Shown here one piece after another: positions 30,253-42,972 of a DNA stretch of 64,000 bases; within the stretch, counting starts at the first letter, position 1, and every line of letters starts with the position of its first letter. The stretch is from Balanoglossus misakiensis. Its lineage: Eukaryota; Hemichordata. A program made the translations under genes and the position numbers. The stretch is taken from NCBI GenBank assembly GCA_040954595.2, contig CM082581.2, positions 3,348,001 through 3,412,000 of the forward strand, read 5' to 3'. The notes under the pieces are model-generated. The model worked only from the letters and a program-made list of their open reading frames with translations, made no database searches and had not been told where the DNA came from.

Positions 30253-33167
30253 CGTACGGTAGCTCCTTCAAAAGTCCTTAAAGACCCAATATCTGTGGAT
30301 GCTGAACACCCACCTCAGATCCTGGACACTGTCAACAGTTATAACTTGTCTGTATTGTTTGAAGTGTTTTTATCATTATTTATTCACAGTTAAATGTAAG
30401 CAGCAAATTCACACACCAAAACAAAGCCATGAGCAACAGGAGTCTTTTGTACCTTAGCAAAGCTAAATAAATGGTCTTGATAGGGCGTGATTGACACCTT
30501 CAGTAACTATCAACACAAAGTTCACTCCAAAAGTTTTTGCTCAGCGAGTTCACACACATTTGACACAAAGGGCGATAAAAAGGTTGACTAGCATGTGTCA
30601 AATGGTAATTTTGTAAGTCTGTTTTTGCATGCCTGAAAAAAAATTCGTCAGCTCTGAGCTGTGGCCAGTAGCTGCAATGGCGAGCAGTTGTTGGTTGTAT
30701 TGTATCTCGTAATAACGAAACCAAGATTTGCTTTCTAATATTGGTAATGCACAAGTCATTCAATCTTTACTAAATGTACAATACCAATTTCCTGTTAAAT
30801 CCAACCAAAACAACAACAACAAATTTCATTTTATGTCCACTTACATAGATGAGATTGTGATCACATGCCTAAATTTACATAAAAAGATGTCAACATGACC
30901 TGGGATCATGGAAATCTCTTATCAACAGTTAACTTTGGGGGGGGGGGGGGGATTGGGGCATTTGTATTGAACTTTTGACATCGCCCCATACATGTACATG
31001 GTGTTATAAAAAACTAATCCTAGCTATGTGTCAAAATATTTTTGATAACTTCAAAATATACAGGACAAAAAATCTAAGACTAATTTTCCCATTGCCAATA
31101 TAACTAGGCTACACAATAGCGTTTTTGAAAAATATTATCAGAACTACATTTTTACCTTGGCCCTACATGTATAAGAATGATTGCTATAACAGGGTATCAG
31201 TAGAACACAAGCAATTGTCATCATCTCATGTAAAATGACTTTTCATTGCAAACCATTAAAATGCTGCCAAGTCAGTTGAAACTGGTTTGATTTCGAGGGT
31301 GCCTAGAATCCTTGCACCAAGGCCTGTTAGGCTGCCAAGGGCATGTTCAGTAGGGCCTATACAAGACCCTTAAATTAAACCAGTACGATCTGGTACATTT
31401 CGGGGGCAAGGGGGGGGGGGGAGTGGTTCAAACTGCCAAGTGTGTCTAAGTATGAGAGCCATGCCAAGACAGTCAAAATATGTTTAACACGAAAAATAGC
31501 ACATGCGTATTTTAAAGGACTTGACACTCTAAACAGGTATGACACCCAGTAGCATTAGGGTTAAAACAGAAGAACACTAGGCCTAGAGACCAATATTCTG
31601 TTGACCTACTTTTGTCTCACCCGTATCTTCTGTAGGGCTTCATTCAAAAGATTTCTTCGCTTAATTTTGTTTACAGTCTAAGTGACGCACTATTTATGTG
31701 TGTCACTGGGCGACATGACATTGTTTACAACAGGTGCACTTGTTTACAAATCAATTTGATGATGAGGAAATCTGTGAATGCTTTTACCCAATTTAATAGT
31801 TCATGTGAGTCCGACACACACACACAGGTTTTCATGTTTTTCTAGCTACAAAACAAATCAACTTTTGTTATTTTTTCCCCATTTACTTTTAGCTGAATCC
31901 GTTGGACAATAGTTAAATGTAAGTGAACTGCCACTTCAATTGAAATAAAAACAGATGAACTAACACAAAGGCTGATACAAATCGATATCAAAGAAAGCAA
32001 TATACGACTAATTTTGTGCTAACTAGTGAAATCAACTACTTATATCAATACAAATATTTACATGTACATGTTGCCCTTGTCGAGTACACAGCCACAAAGT
32101 CACAGATATTTCTAAGATATTGACCATGTAACTTTTGTCACCAAGTGTCACACAACAGTCGCCAGACAAATCCACCCAAGCTCCCGTCCGTAACAAATTG
32201 TTGTTGTTTTTTGAAGTGCCATACTGTAAATAATCGTCTGACAATGGGCTGTTCAACGGCAACCCACAGTCGCGGGCTTGAATGTTGAAAAAGAAAATAA
32301 GCATTACCCTCAGGCTCTGAATCTATATTCAAGGGGAAATGACAATATGCCTAATCACAGTATGGCTAAATTAAATGAAGTACAGCATAGAATGAAAAGT
32401 GTGTCTGAGTTACTAAATGTTATTGAATTGTTATGGTCGTGAACAAAAACATCATGGCGGACAACTCGTAAAGTCTCGAACGACTGCAGTAGAATTCGAC
32501 ATACCTTGTTTTGTTTTCAAACTGGACGTTTTTCCGCCGTCAGCAGCGTTGGAAATACACTCCTTATCCAGACAAGACGTCTCCTCAACGTTATACAATA
32601 AATAAGACAGTTTTCGTTGGGTTGAACCAGCAAAACTATGTAATTCAGCGAACCTGAAACTTGCTTCGGATAAAACGTAAACAAGGATGATCTCACACTG
32701 GGCTTTCCCGCGACCTGTTCACTACCATATCATTATCCGAAAACTAGTTCCGAAATTGCTTATATTCACACAGTATTGCAAAAATAAACATTCGTGAAAA
32801 TGCTGCATATGAAACAACTTGGCGTTATTTATGTAAGGAAAAGATGAAATTAGTCAACTGTAATTTCCGAATCATCTGGATGACGAAACGGACGACCGCG
32901 GAAGAATATTACACATAGATGATCGTCATCAGAGCACAGCCCGGACACGTACGTAATGATGTTGATGTTTGTGTGAAGTTCATTGACCTCAATACCGTAG
33001 CGCGGAAGGCAACCTTCAATTTCAGTTCCGCTTTTCTTGGAAGAGAATAAACACAATCCTGCGTTCAACTACCTTGCAGCCAGGGAAAATTCATCAGCTC
33101 TCCGAAAAACACATCCATGTCTTGATAAATTGTAAGACGATCACTTTGCAGTGGCAATTTACAATTA
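30253..33167. other. intergenic, no supported gene
   Basis: Contains a poly-G tract near 30938-30951 and another near 31408. A minus-strand open stretch at 33068-32850 has gene-like composition but no identified partner exons. Confidence 0.6.
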
Positions 33168-34093
33168 GGGACCGTTCAGTTTTTACGGCAGGGGGGGGGG
33201 GGGGTGCCGGCAAGTTTGTGTCATCGGTTCTCAAAATCAGTCCGAATCACCCAGGACCAAAAATGATGACCCCCCCCCCTTTGACAGACCCAAAAATATG
33301 ATGACCCCCCCCCCATGCCGAAAACATTCGCTGTCCTGATCCTATGTACACTGTATGCAATATAGGGAATGAGGCTCCTGACACCCCAATTATAAATTTC
33401 TTAAAGTATTATTGAAGTATATAATAGTATATCGTTGCAATAAAGAAATCTATGAACAATTAAAATGACTAGTCAATACAATAGTTGCTATAATCGGTAA
33501 AACAAGAAAAGTGGCGGGGGTGGACGTGGGAGGGGGTTCTCCCTCCCACACAAGAAAATTTTGTAAAATATGTAGCGCAAAGTTACATTTTAATGAACTC
33601 AAAAGCAAATTATCTCAATGTTTGGGAGGACCAATTTTACTTTTTGCCACTCCACTCAAAGTTAGAAGATTTGGCGTCATCTTCGTCATGACATCATTTA
33701 TAAAACTTCTAGTATATAGAAGATGCAGCGCGAAACTATCAGTTATGCAAAATGGTTTAAACAATTATTCTCCTTTATGTATTCACTTTGTTAAATATTA
33801 TCATCGGTGAGGTTGGGGTGGCAAGCACTCTGCCCTGGTACAAAAAATGAAATGTGGCGGAGAATGTAGGGTGTGGGTGTGGTGCCACATTAGAAAATTT
33901 TGTAAAATAAAGGGCGCGAAACTGCAATTTTGTGGACTCAAAAGCAAAAGTTTGGTGGCAAAAGTATGTGACCCCCCCTAAACGTTTAAAAAAACAGATG
34001 ACCCCCCCCCCTTGTGGACTTCAAAATTTAAGTGACCCCCCCACCCTGGATTTTGCCGCCCCCCCCCCCCGGCCGTAAAAACTGAACGGCCCC
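33168..34093 (-). mobile_element. G-rich-TIR non-autonomous DNA transposon, copy B
   Basis: Starts GGGACCGTTCAGTTTTTACG, ends ...ACTGAACGGCCCC, flanked by TTA at 33165-33167 and 34094-34096. Its interior matches copy A (17508-18334) in reverse orientation, with about 100 bases more. Confidence 0.85.
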
Positions 34094-34167
34094 TTATTGA
34101 TCATTGGCTGCTTTCATCTTGGAATTAAATGAATGAAGACGACGTCGCTAACTTTTAACATTTGACA

Positions 34168-34350
34168 TTTTATTTTATTTTATTTTATTTTATTTTATTT
34201 TTATTTATTTTTTATTTTATTTTATTTTATTTTATTTTATTTTATTTTATTTTATTTTATTTTATTTTATTTTATTTTATTTTATTTTATTTTATTTTAT
34301 TTTATTTTATTTTATTTTATTTTATTTTATTGTATTTTATTGTATTTTGA
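34168..34350 (+). repeat. (TTTTA)n pentanucleotide array
   Basis: About 36 units of TTTTA, nearly perfect, with small interruptions near 34200-34215 and TTGTATTTTA variants at the right end. The ORF over it is an artefact. Confidence 0.97.
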
Positions 34351-37300
34351 CCGGCTATTTATGTTGTACTCATTGGAACATACGGCGGTTGCCCATGATA
34401 CTAAACGCCACATATATATTTTTTGAAAGCAAACAAATTATTTTTCCAGACAAAAAATTATGAGGTTTTATTTCCCCCAAAACAAACTCAAATTTTGGTT
34501 GAAGCAAGCGTAATTTATAAAATTCTAATTTTGATAGACTAAACATTTTGATTTTGACAGTAAAACTTCATAATTTTAGTTTGCACAACTCTTATTTCGA
34601 GGACAAAATTCCAAACACTAACTTTAACTCTCTGATTTCTGCAAGAGTATAAATACTTTAAAAAAGACTAATCATTTAAACCATAGCGAGATTATTTTTT
34701 GAACCTGAATAAACTTTGAATAGGAATAACTTCTAGTACATGTGTACTTTGAAAATATTCAATTCAGAGAGCAAAAACTTGATTTTCGAATGCCAACTTT
34801 AGTTTTTTTTCCCCAAGAAATAACGTTTCAATTAAGATTTGTTTTCCAAAATGGAAACAAATGTGGTTTTCAAGATAAAATAATACAGGGTTATTTATAA
34901 CAAAATTCGGCCCTGAATGACGAGGCTCAGAGAGTGACGCGTATCATGCAAACTAGATAATTGCGCCCTCACATATCATAAACATATTCTCCGTGAAACT
35001 AAATTGCGCCCTCAAGAAGAGTAGATTTTATGCTTTCTCTCCATCCTGTATTTCATTACACAATAGAGTTCAGTTTTACGAAATATGAATAATACTGAAA
35101 TGTAGGAAAATGCATCTCAGGCATTAAGTTTGTTGTCTCCAGAAAATGATTTTGCTCCCATACAAAAATTGTATTCAATGTATTGCAATGTGGCCTACCC
35201 TGACGGTGTTCGTAATGACAGGTTTCACTGTAGGCCTACACACTGCGACAACACACCACTGTATAGCACAGGTGATAATTTCCAAAAAGTTAGAAATGTT
35301 TCACTTTACAAATTATTCATTCCAGATTTTCTTTGCCAGGACACCTCTCTATACTTCTATAGCAGAGTGTGCACTGCCGGCTGTATAGTAGACAGCCAAC
35401 TTAGCGTGCAAATACTGGTTTCTATGTAAAATAGTCAAGAACATCAGAAATTCAGAGGTGTTCACATGATATGAAAGTTGCCCCAAAAGAGGAATCCTTT
35501 GGAATTTTGTAAACTGAAAGTACCGGTTTTACGAATTCTTCGTTATGCCTAGTCCTAAAATCACAGAAGATTTTAATATAAAATGCATATGTGTCAAACC
35601 CTGTTTACTCAGTCCTGGCATGAAAATCAGTGACCCTCTCCAACAACCAAATATATCTTTTCACAAATTGCTGCGACCTTCCCTAGACACCCACACGAAA
35701 AAAATAGTGGACCTCACAAAATGCACAAGTTCACCGGGCCTGTTAAATCCTATAAGGCTTACAGGCCCATGGATTCATTTATTCAATTTATTTATTTTTC
35801 TTCGATCGTTGTTGCTTTTATATTTCACTCAAATTTCTGGTGGCAGTAATTACTTCAGACAGGGCATTCAAATTATTATTCAAGTTTCTACAGTAATAAG
35901 TGGCTATGCAAAAACCAAAATGTTATTGCTTTCCATGAAAGTGGTGATTTTCACAGTGGCCACAGCAATAATAACTCGTATGTATTGGGTTTCTGAGCCA
36001 AAATAAAGAGATCTATATAAATGTTAAAGAGAACGGAAATTCAGGTTGATTGCTATAACTTCCGTTCCATCCGAAGATGTGCACAAAGATTGTGAATCAT
36101 TGCCCCCGGATCGCTTGATTGTAAATGTACATGTAAGTAGTATACGGGCTGTGGTGGAGGGATAGTTATTTAAATGAGATATAGGGAGTTTCCGAAATCA
36201 AGGATAAACATACCAACGAGAATACCACACAGATACACCATCACAATTCGCCTTGTTTGTTGACAATGTGTTTATATCATAGAGTGGTACAAATACAGGT
36301 AATTAGCCAACGGTTTTTGTAGTAAATTTTGTTTGGGAGGGAAAATTGTGGTCTTGCTTATAAAAGACTCGATAAAGATTATTGCAAAACAAAGCGGTTA
36401 CATTTTAATGTTGAAAGCTGGCACAAAAAATACTAAATTCATTTCAGCTTCTGATCATCCTCTCTGTCAAAATGTGACGTGACAGGGTGGAAAGTACTTA
36501 CAAACCCTTCGTATATCCGCTGACTAAATCCACTCAATTTGATGACACCCTTCCCGAAAGCTGACTAACCAGTCCTTTGATAATTAAAACGATCAAGCTG
36601 TAATTAAGTTCTACATAACTTTCTTCTGTAACTCTAAACGTTTTCAGTCAATCTGACATGTATTTAACGGGTCTCCATCACCCGGTTAGTACCTGTGACC
36701 TAAACGAGCATAGTATTAGAACCTTAGTAGCAACCCTTCGAGTCCTTTCGTGACTGGCTCAGGTGTTGTACAGTCTCCACTGGCGACGTATTCCCGGAAC
36801 GTTGATTAGCATTCTTCGTGTGAATGGCATCCTGAAATGGTTCGCAGCAAACACACTTTACCGTTCAACACATTTAAAATCTAGAGTATTTAAAGATCTA
36901 AAGTACAATGACTCACTCGTATTCACTTACTACAAAATTACCTGGTTTTCCGCGTTCAGTTTAGACAGTAACGGGACTGCAGTGAAATCTTGGAGAACAC
37001 ACTTCAGTATAGCTGTAGGCCTATCTCTTCACACGGGATTAGTGTCCGACGATTTGGGTTTTTAAGCTATCTCATCGTGCGTTTCCATGTATATTGACTG
37101 TTATATTAATGTACAAAAATAGATACATGCGCATACAAAATGAGCACAATTTCATGCTTGTCATCACTGGATTCTGGAGGTGATTGATTGTCAATGCCAA
37201 CTTGGCATCAATTACATTGTCAACTTTGGTCAAGTTTTAATCTCTGACAAATCGAGAACGTTTGATTTGATTGTCATTATACGCATTAGCAATCATCTCA

Positions 37301-40300
37301 AACAACGTTGGGACATTTCTACATTATGTCACATAAACTTTGATAAGATAGATACATTTCTGTAACCATCAGTTTTGATTTTAACGTGTATGTGCATTCG
37401 TTGACTAGATATTCAAACAATTGGCCATAATATAATATTCACAAATAGCGGATCCCTGTATATGTATCTCCGTCCGTTGTCTTACTAATTTTTATTTCTC
37501 AGTACCAAGTTGGGATTGATCAACAGAATATGGCCTAAACATATCAATGTATGATATGGCCACTCCAATATCGGAGTCCATAATTCTCCCCCAAGGTTTT
37601 GCTACCTGGATGAGTGATGAACATCTTATGTGGTCGACACAATACAGTTAATATATGCAGTGAGTTGTCGACCGTTTACCCAGAACGCAATTGATAAAGT
37701 GTAATTTGACCCCCTTGCACGAAGCCAGAATTGAGTGTGTCTGCCTAAGTTATTCCAGTCACATGTCTTGGATGGCAATAAACTTTCCTTGAAGAATTAA
37801 AGTTAAGAGATCGCCACAGAGGGCATTTGCCATATCTTACAAAATAAAGATTACCAATATAGCCATCCAAATCAGCTTGTTCGTGCTCAAAATGTTGTAT
37901 GTAGTGTTTGTCTATCATGATCGATAGAGGTGAGATCAGGATCGGATACTCAAAATAGACCCATCAATACATGCAGTCCATGGCAATGGATGTTAGGGCT
38001 GTTTTCATATTATGTACCCGCAGCATAGGTGAGACATCAACTCAGTTTGTGTTAACATTTGTCGGTGGCGACTTCATAAATTAATGATTGCAAAAGTGGG
38101 AAGGAGTGTTTGTAAGTGTGAAAGGGGATACCGTGTATAAAAGAGGACTCTCTCTCAAAATTCTCCTGGGTCCTTCCAGAGGAGTTTGCGAACGCGGCGG
38201 CCGTTTGAAGTCGACATGAGCGCCAACAGACACGTATACGCGTTACACACGAGATAAAGTGACTTTTTGATCAAGTACATGTAGTATACAACATCGAACT
38301 GTTTTGAATCAGTGCTTGAATTTTTATTGTTACAACAGCTCAAGGCAAGAATTTAAAATTTTGACTTATTTCTCCTCGCTACATTTATCATGTTGGTCAT
38401 AAATTTGTGTAGCTTCGGTTTCCGTTGCTTGAGGTTTTGCATGGTATTGTGTGTGGACGGCAAAAGCAGACACAATACCGGGCAAAATCCCGCGCTGTTA
38501 TAATACCCAGTACTGGTACGGTTCGCCCATGTTTATTTTTTCATCTAAATCCGTGATGGGGTAAACAAATTAAGTCATTAACAGGTGCTTAACGGGAAAC
38601 TGGATAGCTTGTATTGTGGAGTATAAACACAAAAAGACAAGTACAGAGATTGTTCAGCAAGTAACGTTATTTGAATAAAAAAACTGTAGATCGGAACTTC
38701 TCCGTCGGATATTGATTAGTGTTACATGCCTGCATCACCCTGTATGGGGTCTGGGTCTTGCACACAGGCACCGCCGCAGGTCTAGACGAGACATGTCGGC
38801 CGAGGGTAGGCCTACTTCGGGAAATGATGCGTGACCTCAACAATGAACTTATTCATTTCAATCACGCCCATTTATACCCTGGGGTCAGATCTCATTAATA
38901 ATTTATATCAACTTATCAAGCCAGAATGTACAACTCATAACAGTCGCTTGTGCCAGCTAAACGGAAACCACTTTGCACAGTTTAGTACGCAAAACATTGG
39001 CGATAACGGCAGCTCCAATCTGATCATTAAAACTTCAGCTGTAGAGATAGGTCCGTTTTGACATCGGCCATTGCCGTTATCGTTCCGTTGCTGTCTCTTC
39101 TCTAGAGCAGTAAAAACGGAGCATGTATATCTATCTACAGCTGACTTTAATCAGATTGATGGAGGCCTAACCTCTTGTTTCGAAAGAAGTGTTCACATTC
39201 TGACAGCGTCATCACCTATGGGTCATTTTAATCAGGCAATACGAAGACTGGGGGTTTGAAGGTAGATGACAACACCTATATGCAGTGCGTGGTTATCAAT
39301 TCCATAGCCTTCCATGTAGAATTTTGATAAAATAGTGTCACAATATTTTTATTTGCTTCAAATTTACACGAAAGGTGCCAAAAGAGGGATATTATTAAAT
39401 AATATAAAGAAAACACTATGTCATCGTGCTTGTTTTTTTTTATAGAGCTGGAGAGTGAGAAAATGCTGACTCAGCAATTTCCACATTATTTGAGAACCCC
39501 TGACTGAAAAAATAACATGGGAACACCCCGTTTTCTCTCTAATGCATTAATGATATCACAAAAAGGTAAAAAAAAAGAGCGACTTTGTCTCTTTAATAGA
39601 CAAGTTAAAATTTCGAGTGGCGCGCGGTGCTGTTTATAGGCCTACACGTCAGTAATTGGACAATCGTGGCGAACAGGTTTTAGTAACAAGCACGCGTCAC
39701 CTTCCAGTGATAGAATACAAAACGAATTGACAGTGTTATGAATGTCGGACTCATGTAACTCACGAGCTGAACTTTAAAAATGGTTGCCGGCAGAATTAAA
39801 TGTGCCTATATTTGTTGTTAATAATTTCCTTTTGATTTGGAGGACCGGAACAATACCACGTAGTACATGTCACAAGTGCTTATTCCTACTCACTTTCGAG
39901 GAGAAGTATATGTCAGTGTAGTACGCATATTTACAGTGCCAATATTCGGACGGGTACGCTGCACGCGACAATGTCAGCGCGTGTCAATGCACGTCTCTGT
40001 TTCACTTCATCACTGGGAAGATGAGGCGCCCGTATTTGTTAGGGTACTCACCGCCATATGTCAGTTTTTCATGCGAGGAGGAAATCAAAACGTTCGCGTG
40101 AGTTGTTCCATTTTTTGTCTTTTTAGAAACTGGCTTCAAGCTATTCAATATTCTTCATCTAAATCTGCTGTAAGACGATTCATTTGATCGAGCGAGACAA
40201 TTTGGATTGAAATATGTACTGAACAGCTGCAAGACTGGCATGAAAGATCCAAGTTACATGTAACAATACAAATACTAGTTGTTTTCGTGAGAGTTGGGCC

Positions 40301-41039
40301 CTCTGGGACTTCAATATCGTCGAGAACAAAAAATAACTGGCATTTGTTTCAATACAAGATTAAAATTGTACTGGTGTTGACTTCCTATTTTCACTTCGCT
40401 CTCAATATTTGATTTTGTTTCCTGTTTTCCAACCTGCTCCATGATCAAAGGTCAAACTTGTCCATTCTCAACAACTTTAAGGCACAAAAGCAAAGTCCAG
40501 CCAAATAGCAAATGAAGTCAAGAGTTTGCAGAATTCATGTCTTTTGCCGGAAAGCACTGAAGCATAGTATTAAATGAATTTTGATCATAGGAACATGTTG
40601 TAACCGATGTTCCTTGGCGAGTTCTTTAAGAGACGATGTGCGCTATGTGTTCATCTTGTCGTAAAAACGGTTTGTTTTATTCGATGTAATTACTATTTAC
40701 AGCGATCTTATGAGGAGAAGAAAGAAAGTCCACTGAGAACGTTTTATTGGTCAAAGCAGAGTGAGTGATATGGCATAACCCTCAAAGAACAGTTCTTTCA
40801 TAACCTATCAACAATAGGACGCCTCAACAAAAGGAGTCTTCTCTTTGAATAGCAGCAGTAATTGTGTCTTGGGCAGGTTTTAGTACAGTGTCTTGCACCA
40901 TTAGGCCTCTAGCTTGGAGCGATCAATAAGAGGCGCATAGTGCTGATTCGCTGTGTTATCCAGTGTCATTCCTTTCGGTGCGACGACAGCTACAGTCAGT
41001 GGACACCGCGCTTATGCGTGTGCATGTGTCACCAGTAGC
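34351..41039. other. intergenic region upstream of the GPCR
   Basis: 6.7 kb with no repeat family seen elsewhere in the window, apart from a possible TTTGTCTCTTTAA end near 39580. ORFs at 35130-36006, 36763-37065 and 39867-40187 show no family signature. It should contain the promoter of the receptor gene, but no clear core element is visible. Confidence 0.6.
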
Positions 41040-41111
41040 ATGAGCCACTATGTCGAACTGGACAGATTTTCCGGAATATACTGCGACTCAAACAGTTATA
41101 TTTGGGAATGA
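41040..41111 (+). promoter_or_regulatory. overlapping upstream ORF of the GPCR gene
   Basis: An ATG with A at -3 lies ten bases before the receptor start, in the +2 frame. It runs 23 codons to TGA at 41109-41111, inside the receptor coding sequence. Ribosomes using it would miss the receptor start, so it is a plausible translational brake. Confidence 0.6.
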
Positions 41112-42468
41112 CTCGGAATATATTCAAAACGATACAGCCAGATTGACTGACTACCCGGAATCACCGACCGTGTCGGAATATACAACTGAAACTGCTGGAT
41201 TTGGTAGTTATCCCGGATATGCCACAATCGACGCCGTTGGACTTGGCAATGCCACCGCCAATGGGACTAACTCGACGGCTGAAAACTTCCAGACGTCACC
41301 GTACACATTATGGCAAGCTGTTCTGATCTGCTTCATACTAGGTATGGTAATAATATTGACTATTATCGGCAACTGTTTAGTGGTGCTGTCTGTCTGCCTG
41401 GTACGCAAACTTCGCACCCCGGCAAACTCCCTCTACGTCTCGCTAGCCATCTCTGATCTCAGCGTGGCCATCCTGGTGATGCCACTGTCACTTGTCTATG
41501 AGATCACCGGTAGCTGGTTGCTCGGTCCGGCCGTCTGTGATATGTGGATTATATTCGACGTAATAGCATGCACCTCGTCAATACTGCATCTCTGTATGAT
41601 CAGTGTCGATCGTTACCTGGCCATTACTCGTCCGTTGAAATACGCGACCAAGCGAACTCCCAGACTTATGGCTGCAATGATTACACTCATCTGGGTAGCC
41701 TCGGCTCTGATCCCATTGCCACCACTGTTTGGATGGGGCAAAGGTAACGTGCACACCGATAATAACTGTTTAATCAGCCAGGACTACGCCTACACAGTTT
41801 ATTCCACTTTTGGAGCTTTCTACGTTCCGCTCTTCATTATGATCGTCATTTACCTCAAAATCTACAGGGCGGCAAACCTGTTGCGATTGGCCGACAAGAA
41901 ACAGAACAGAGCGACGAAGGAAAGAAATCGAAATTCTTTAAAGCGAGTGGCGAAGAGTCCTTCAACTGATTCTGGGTATGAGAACTTGGCATCTTTTCAC
42001 GGCAGCAAAGACAGAAAATTTTCAAAATGGTCAGGACTCACGAAGTCGAAACAAGGGGGACACAGAATCTCTGTTTCTGGGGAAAGGAAAGCTGCGAAAA
42101 CGCTGGGCGTCATCATGGGCGCATTTATTCTCTGTTGGTTGCCCTTCTTTATAGTGGCATTTCTCAGACCTTTCTGTAACTGTACAATTTCGCCGGTGCT
42201 AGACGGTTGTTTACTTTGGGTTGGCTACCTCAACTCATTATTAAACCCGATAATATACGCCATGTTGAACAGGGACTTTCGAAAACCATTCCGGTACCTT
42301 TTAATGTGTCGATTGAAGGAAATCACCAAACTTTCTGGAAACCAAAGTGTGACGCTGGCCTTGAAGTTGATGGCCGAGGAGAGAATGGAACAGAGTCGAA
42401 ACAGTCACGGAAAGCGTTCCTATGCCAACGGAGACAGTACTGAGACAAGCGAGTTGACGAGAATTTGA
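41050..42468 (+). CDS. HTR7-like: serotonin receptor-like class A GPCR (5-HT7/5-HT1 type), single exon
   Basis: 472 residues, no introns. The 87-residue extracellular N-terminus has N-glycosylation sites at residues 3, 20, 27, 67, 71 and 74. Aminergic signatures are complete: N108 (1.50), D136 (2.50), C163 (3.25), the amine-binding D170 (3.32), DRY at 187-189, W215 (4.50), S252/T253 (5.42/5.43) before P260, CWLPFF in TM6, WVGYLNSLLNPIIY in TM7, and a Cys in LLMCRL for palmitoylation. The third intracellular loop is about 80 residues. TM3 (CTSSILHLC) and TM5 (YSTFGAFYVP) resemble 5-HT1; CLISQDYAYT and the tail ALKLMAEE resemble 5-HT7, so subtype assignment is tentative. A ligand other than serotonin (octopamine, dopamine) is less likely. 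AATAAA signals at 42963-42972 could end the transcript. Confidence 0.93.
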   Translation: MSNWTDFPEYTATQTVIFGNDSEYIQNDTARLTDYPESPTVSEYTTETAGFGSYPGYATIDAVGLGNATANGTNSTAENFQTSPYTLWQAVLICFILGMVIILTIIGNCLVVLSVCLVRKLRTPANSLYVSLAISDLSVAILVMPLSLVYEITGSWLLGPAVCDMWIIFDVIACTSSILHLCMISVDRYLAITRPLKYATKRTPRLMAAMITLIWVASALIPLPPLFGWGKGNVHTDNNCLISQDYAYTVYSTFGAFYVPLFIMIVIYLKIYRAANLLRLADKKQNRATKERNRNSLKRVAKSPSTDSGYENLASFHGSKDRKFSKWSGLTKSKQGGHRISVSGERKAAKTLGVIMGAFILCWLPFFIVAFLRPFCNCTISPVLDGCLLWVGYLNSLLNPIIYAMLNRDFRKPFRYLLMCRLKEITKLSGNQSVTLALKLMAEERMEQSRNSHGKRSYANGDSTETSELTRI

Positions 42469-42962
42469 CCGTCATTTATGATTTTATTGGTAGATCTCTT
42501 AACGAGACCGTTTAAAGGCAGAACATGGTGAGTTATGGTATTGAACCCAGCCAGCTCTCAACCTTTTTCACGCGTTGTCACAGAGTTGACCCAATCAATG
42601 GTTTGTCGTGGGTGACATATTAGCAACCAATTTGAAGTCATTGATCGTGTTGACAATGATTAATTAAACGTAAAAGAGTGACACCGATACTTCAGCGGCG
42701 GCGTTCGTCGCCATAGCAACGCAGTACGCTACCGGTATTGAAGAAGTTTGTTTGAGGTTATGATTTATGATTTGAACTGCGGATAAATTTATGGTTACAA
42801 CGATCTCAACTTTTTTACACGGTTTACATGCTTTGTATTTGTTATCTCCCCCATTTTGTATGGAGTTTCGAACGAAGAAAGAACTTTTAATCTTTTCTGA
42901 CTTTCATCTTCTCGAAGAACTCGTTAATTTTGGTATGTTTTACTTGTACACAAAAGGCGCTT

Positions 42963-42972
42963 AATAAATAAA
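42963..42972 (+). terminator. candidate polyadenylation signals of the GPCR gene
   Basis: Two overlapping AATAAA hexamers (AATAAATAAA) about 0.5 kb after the stop codon; no other canonical signal was noticed nearer. Confidence 0.5.

Noticed and set aside
32138-32332. Minus-strand ORF resembling a discoidin-like start (ARDCGLPLNSPLSDDY)
   Set aside because: Similarity is weak, the frame that looks plausible lacks a good donor, and the nearest upstream open piece would leave an impossible 16-base intron.
32850-33068. Minus-strand open stretch with good composition (NAGLCLFSSKKSGTEIEGCL...) that might be a terminal exon
   Set aside because: A possible acceptor (AAGGTAG) exists, but no partner exon or family match could be identified; left unannotated.
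34162-34350. ORF of alternating Phe/Tyr/Ile/Leu
   Set aside because: Translation of the TTTTA array.
35545-36006. 153-codon plus-strand ORF in the spacer before the GPCR
   Set aside because: No domain, no splice partner, no codon bias; a chance ORF in AT-rich DNA.
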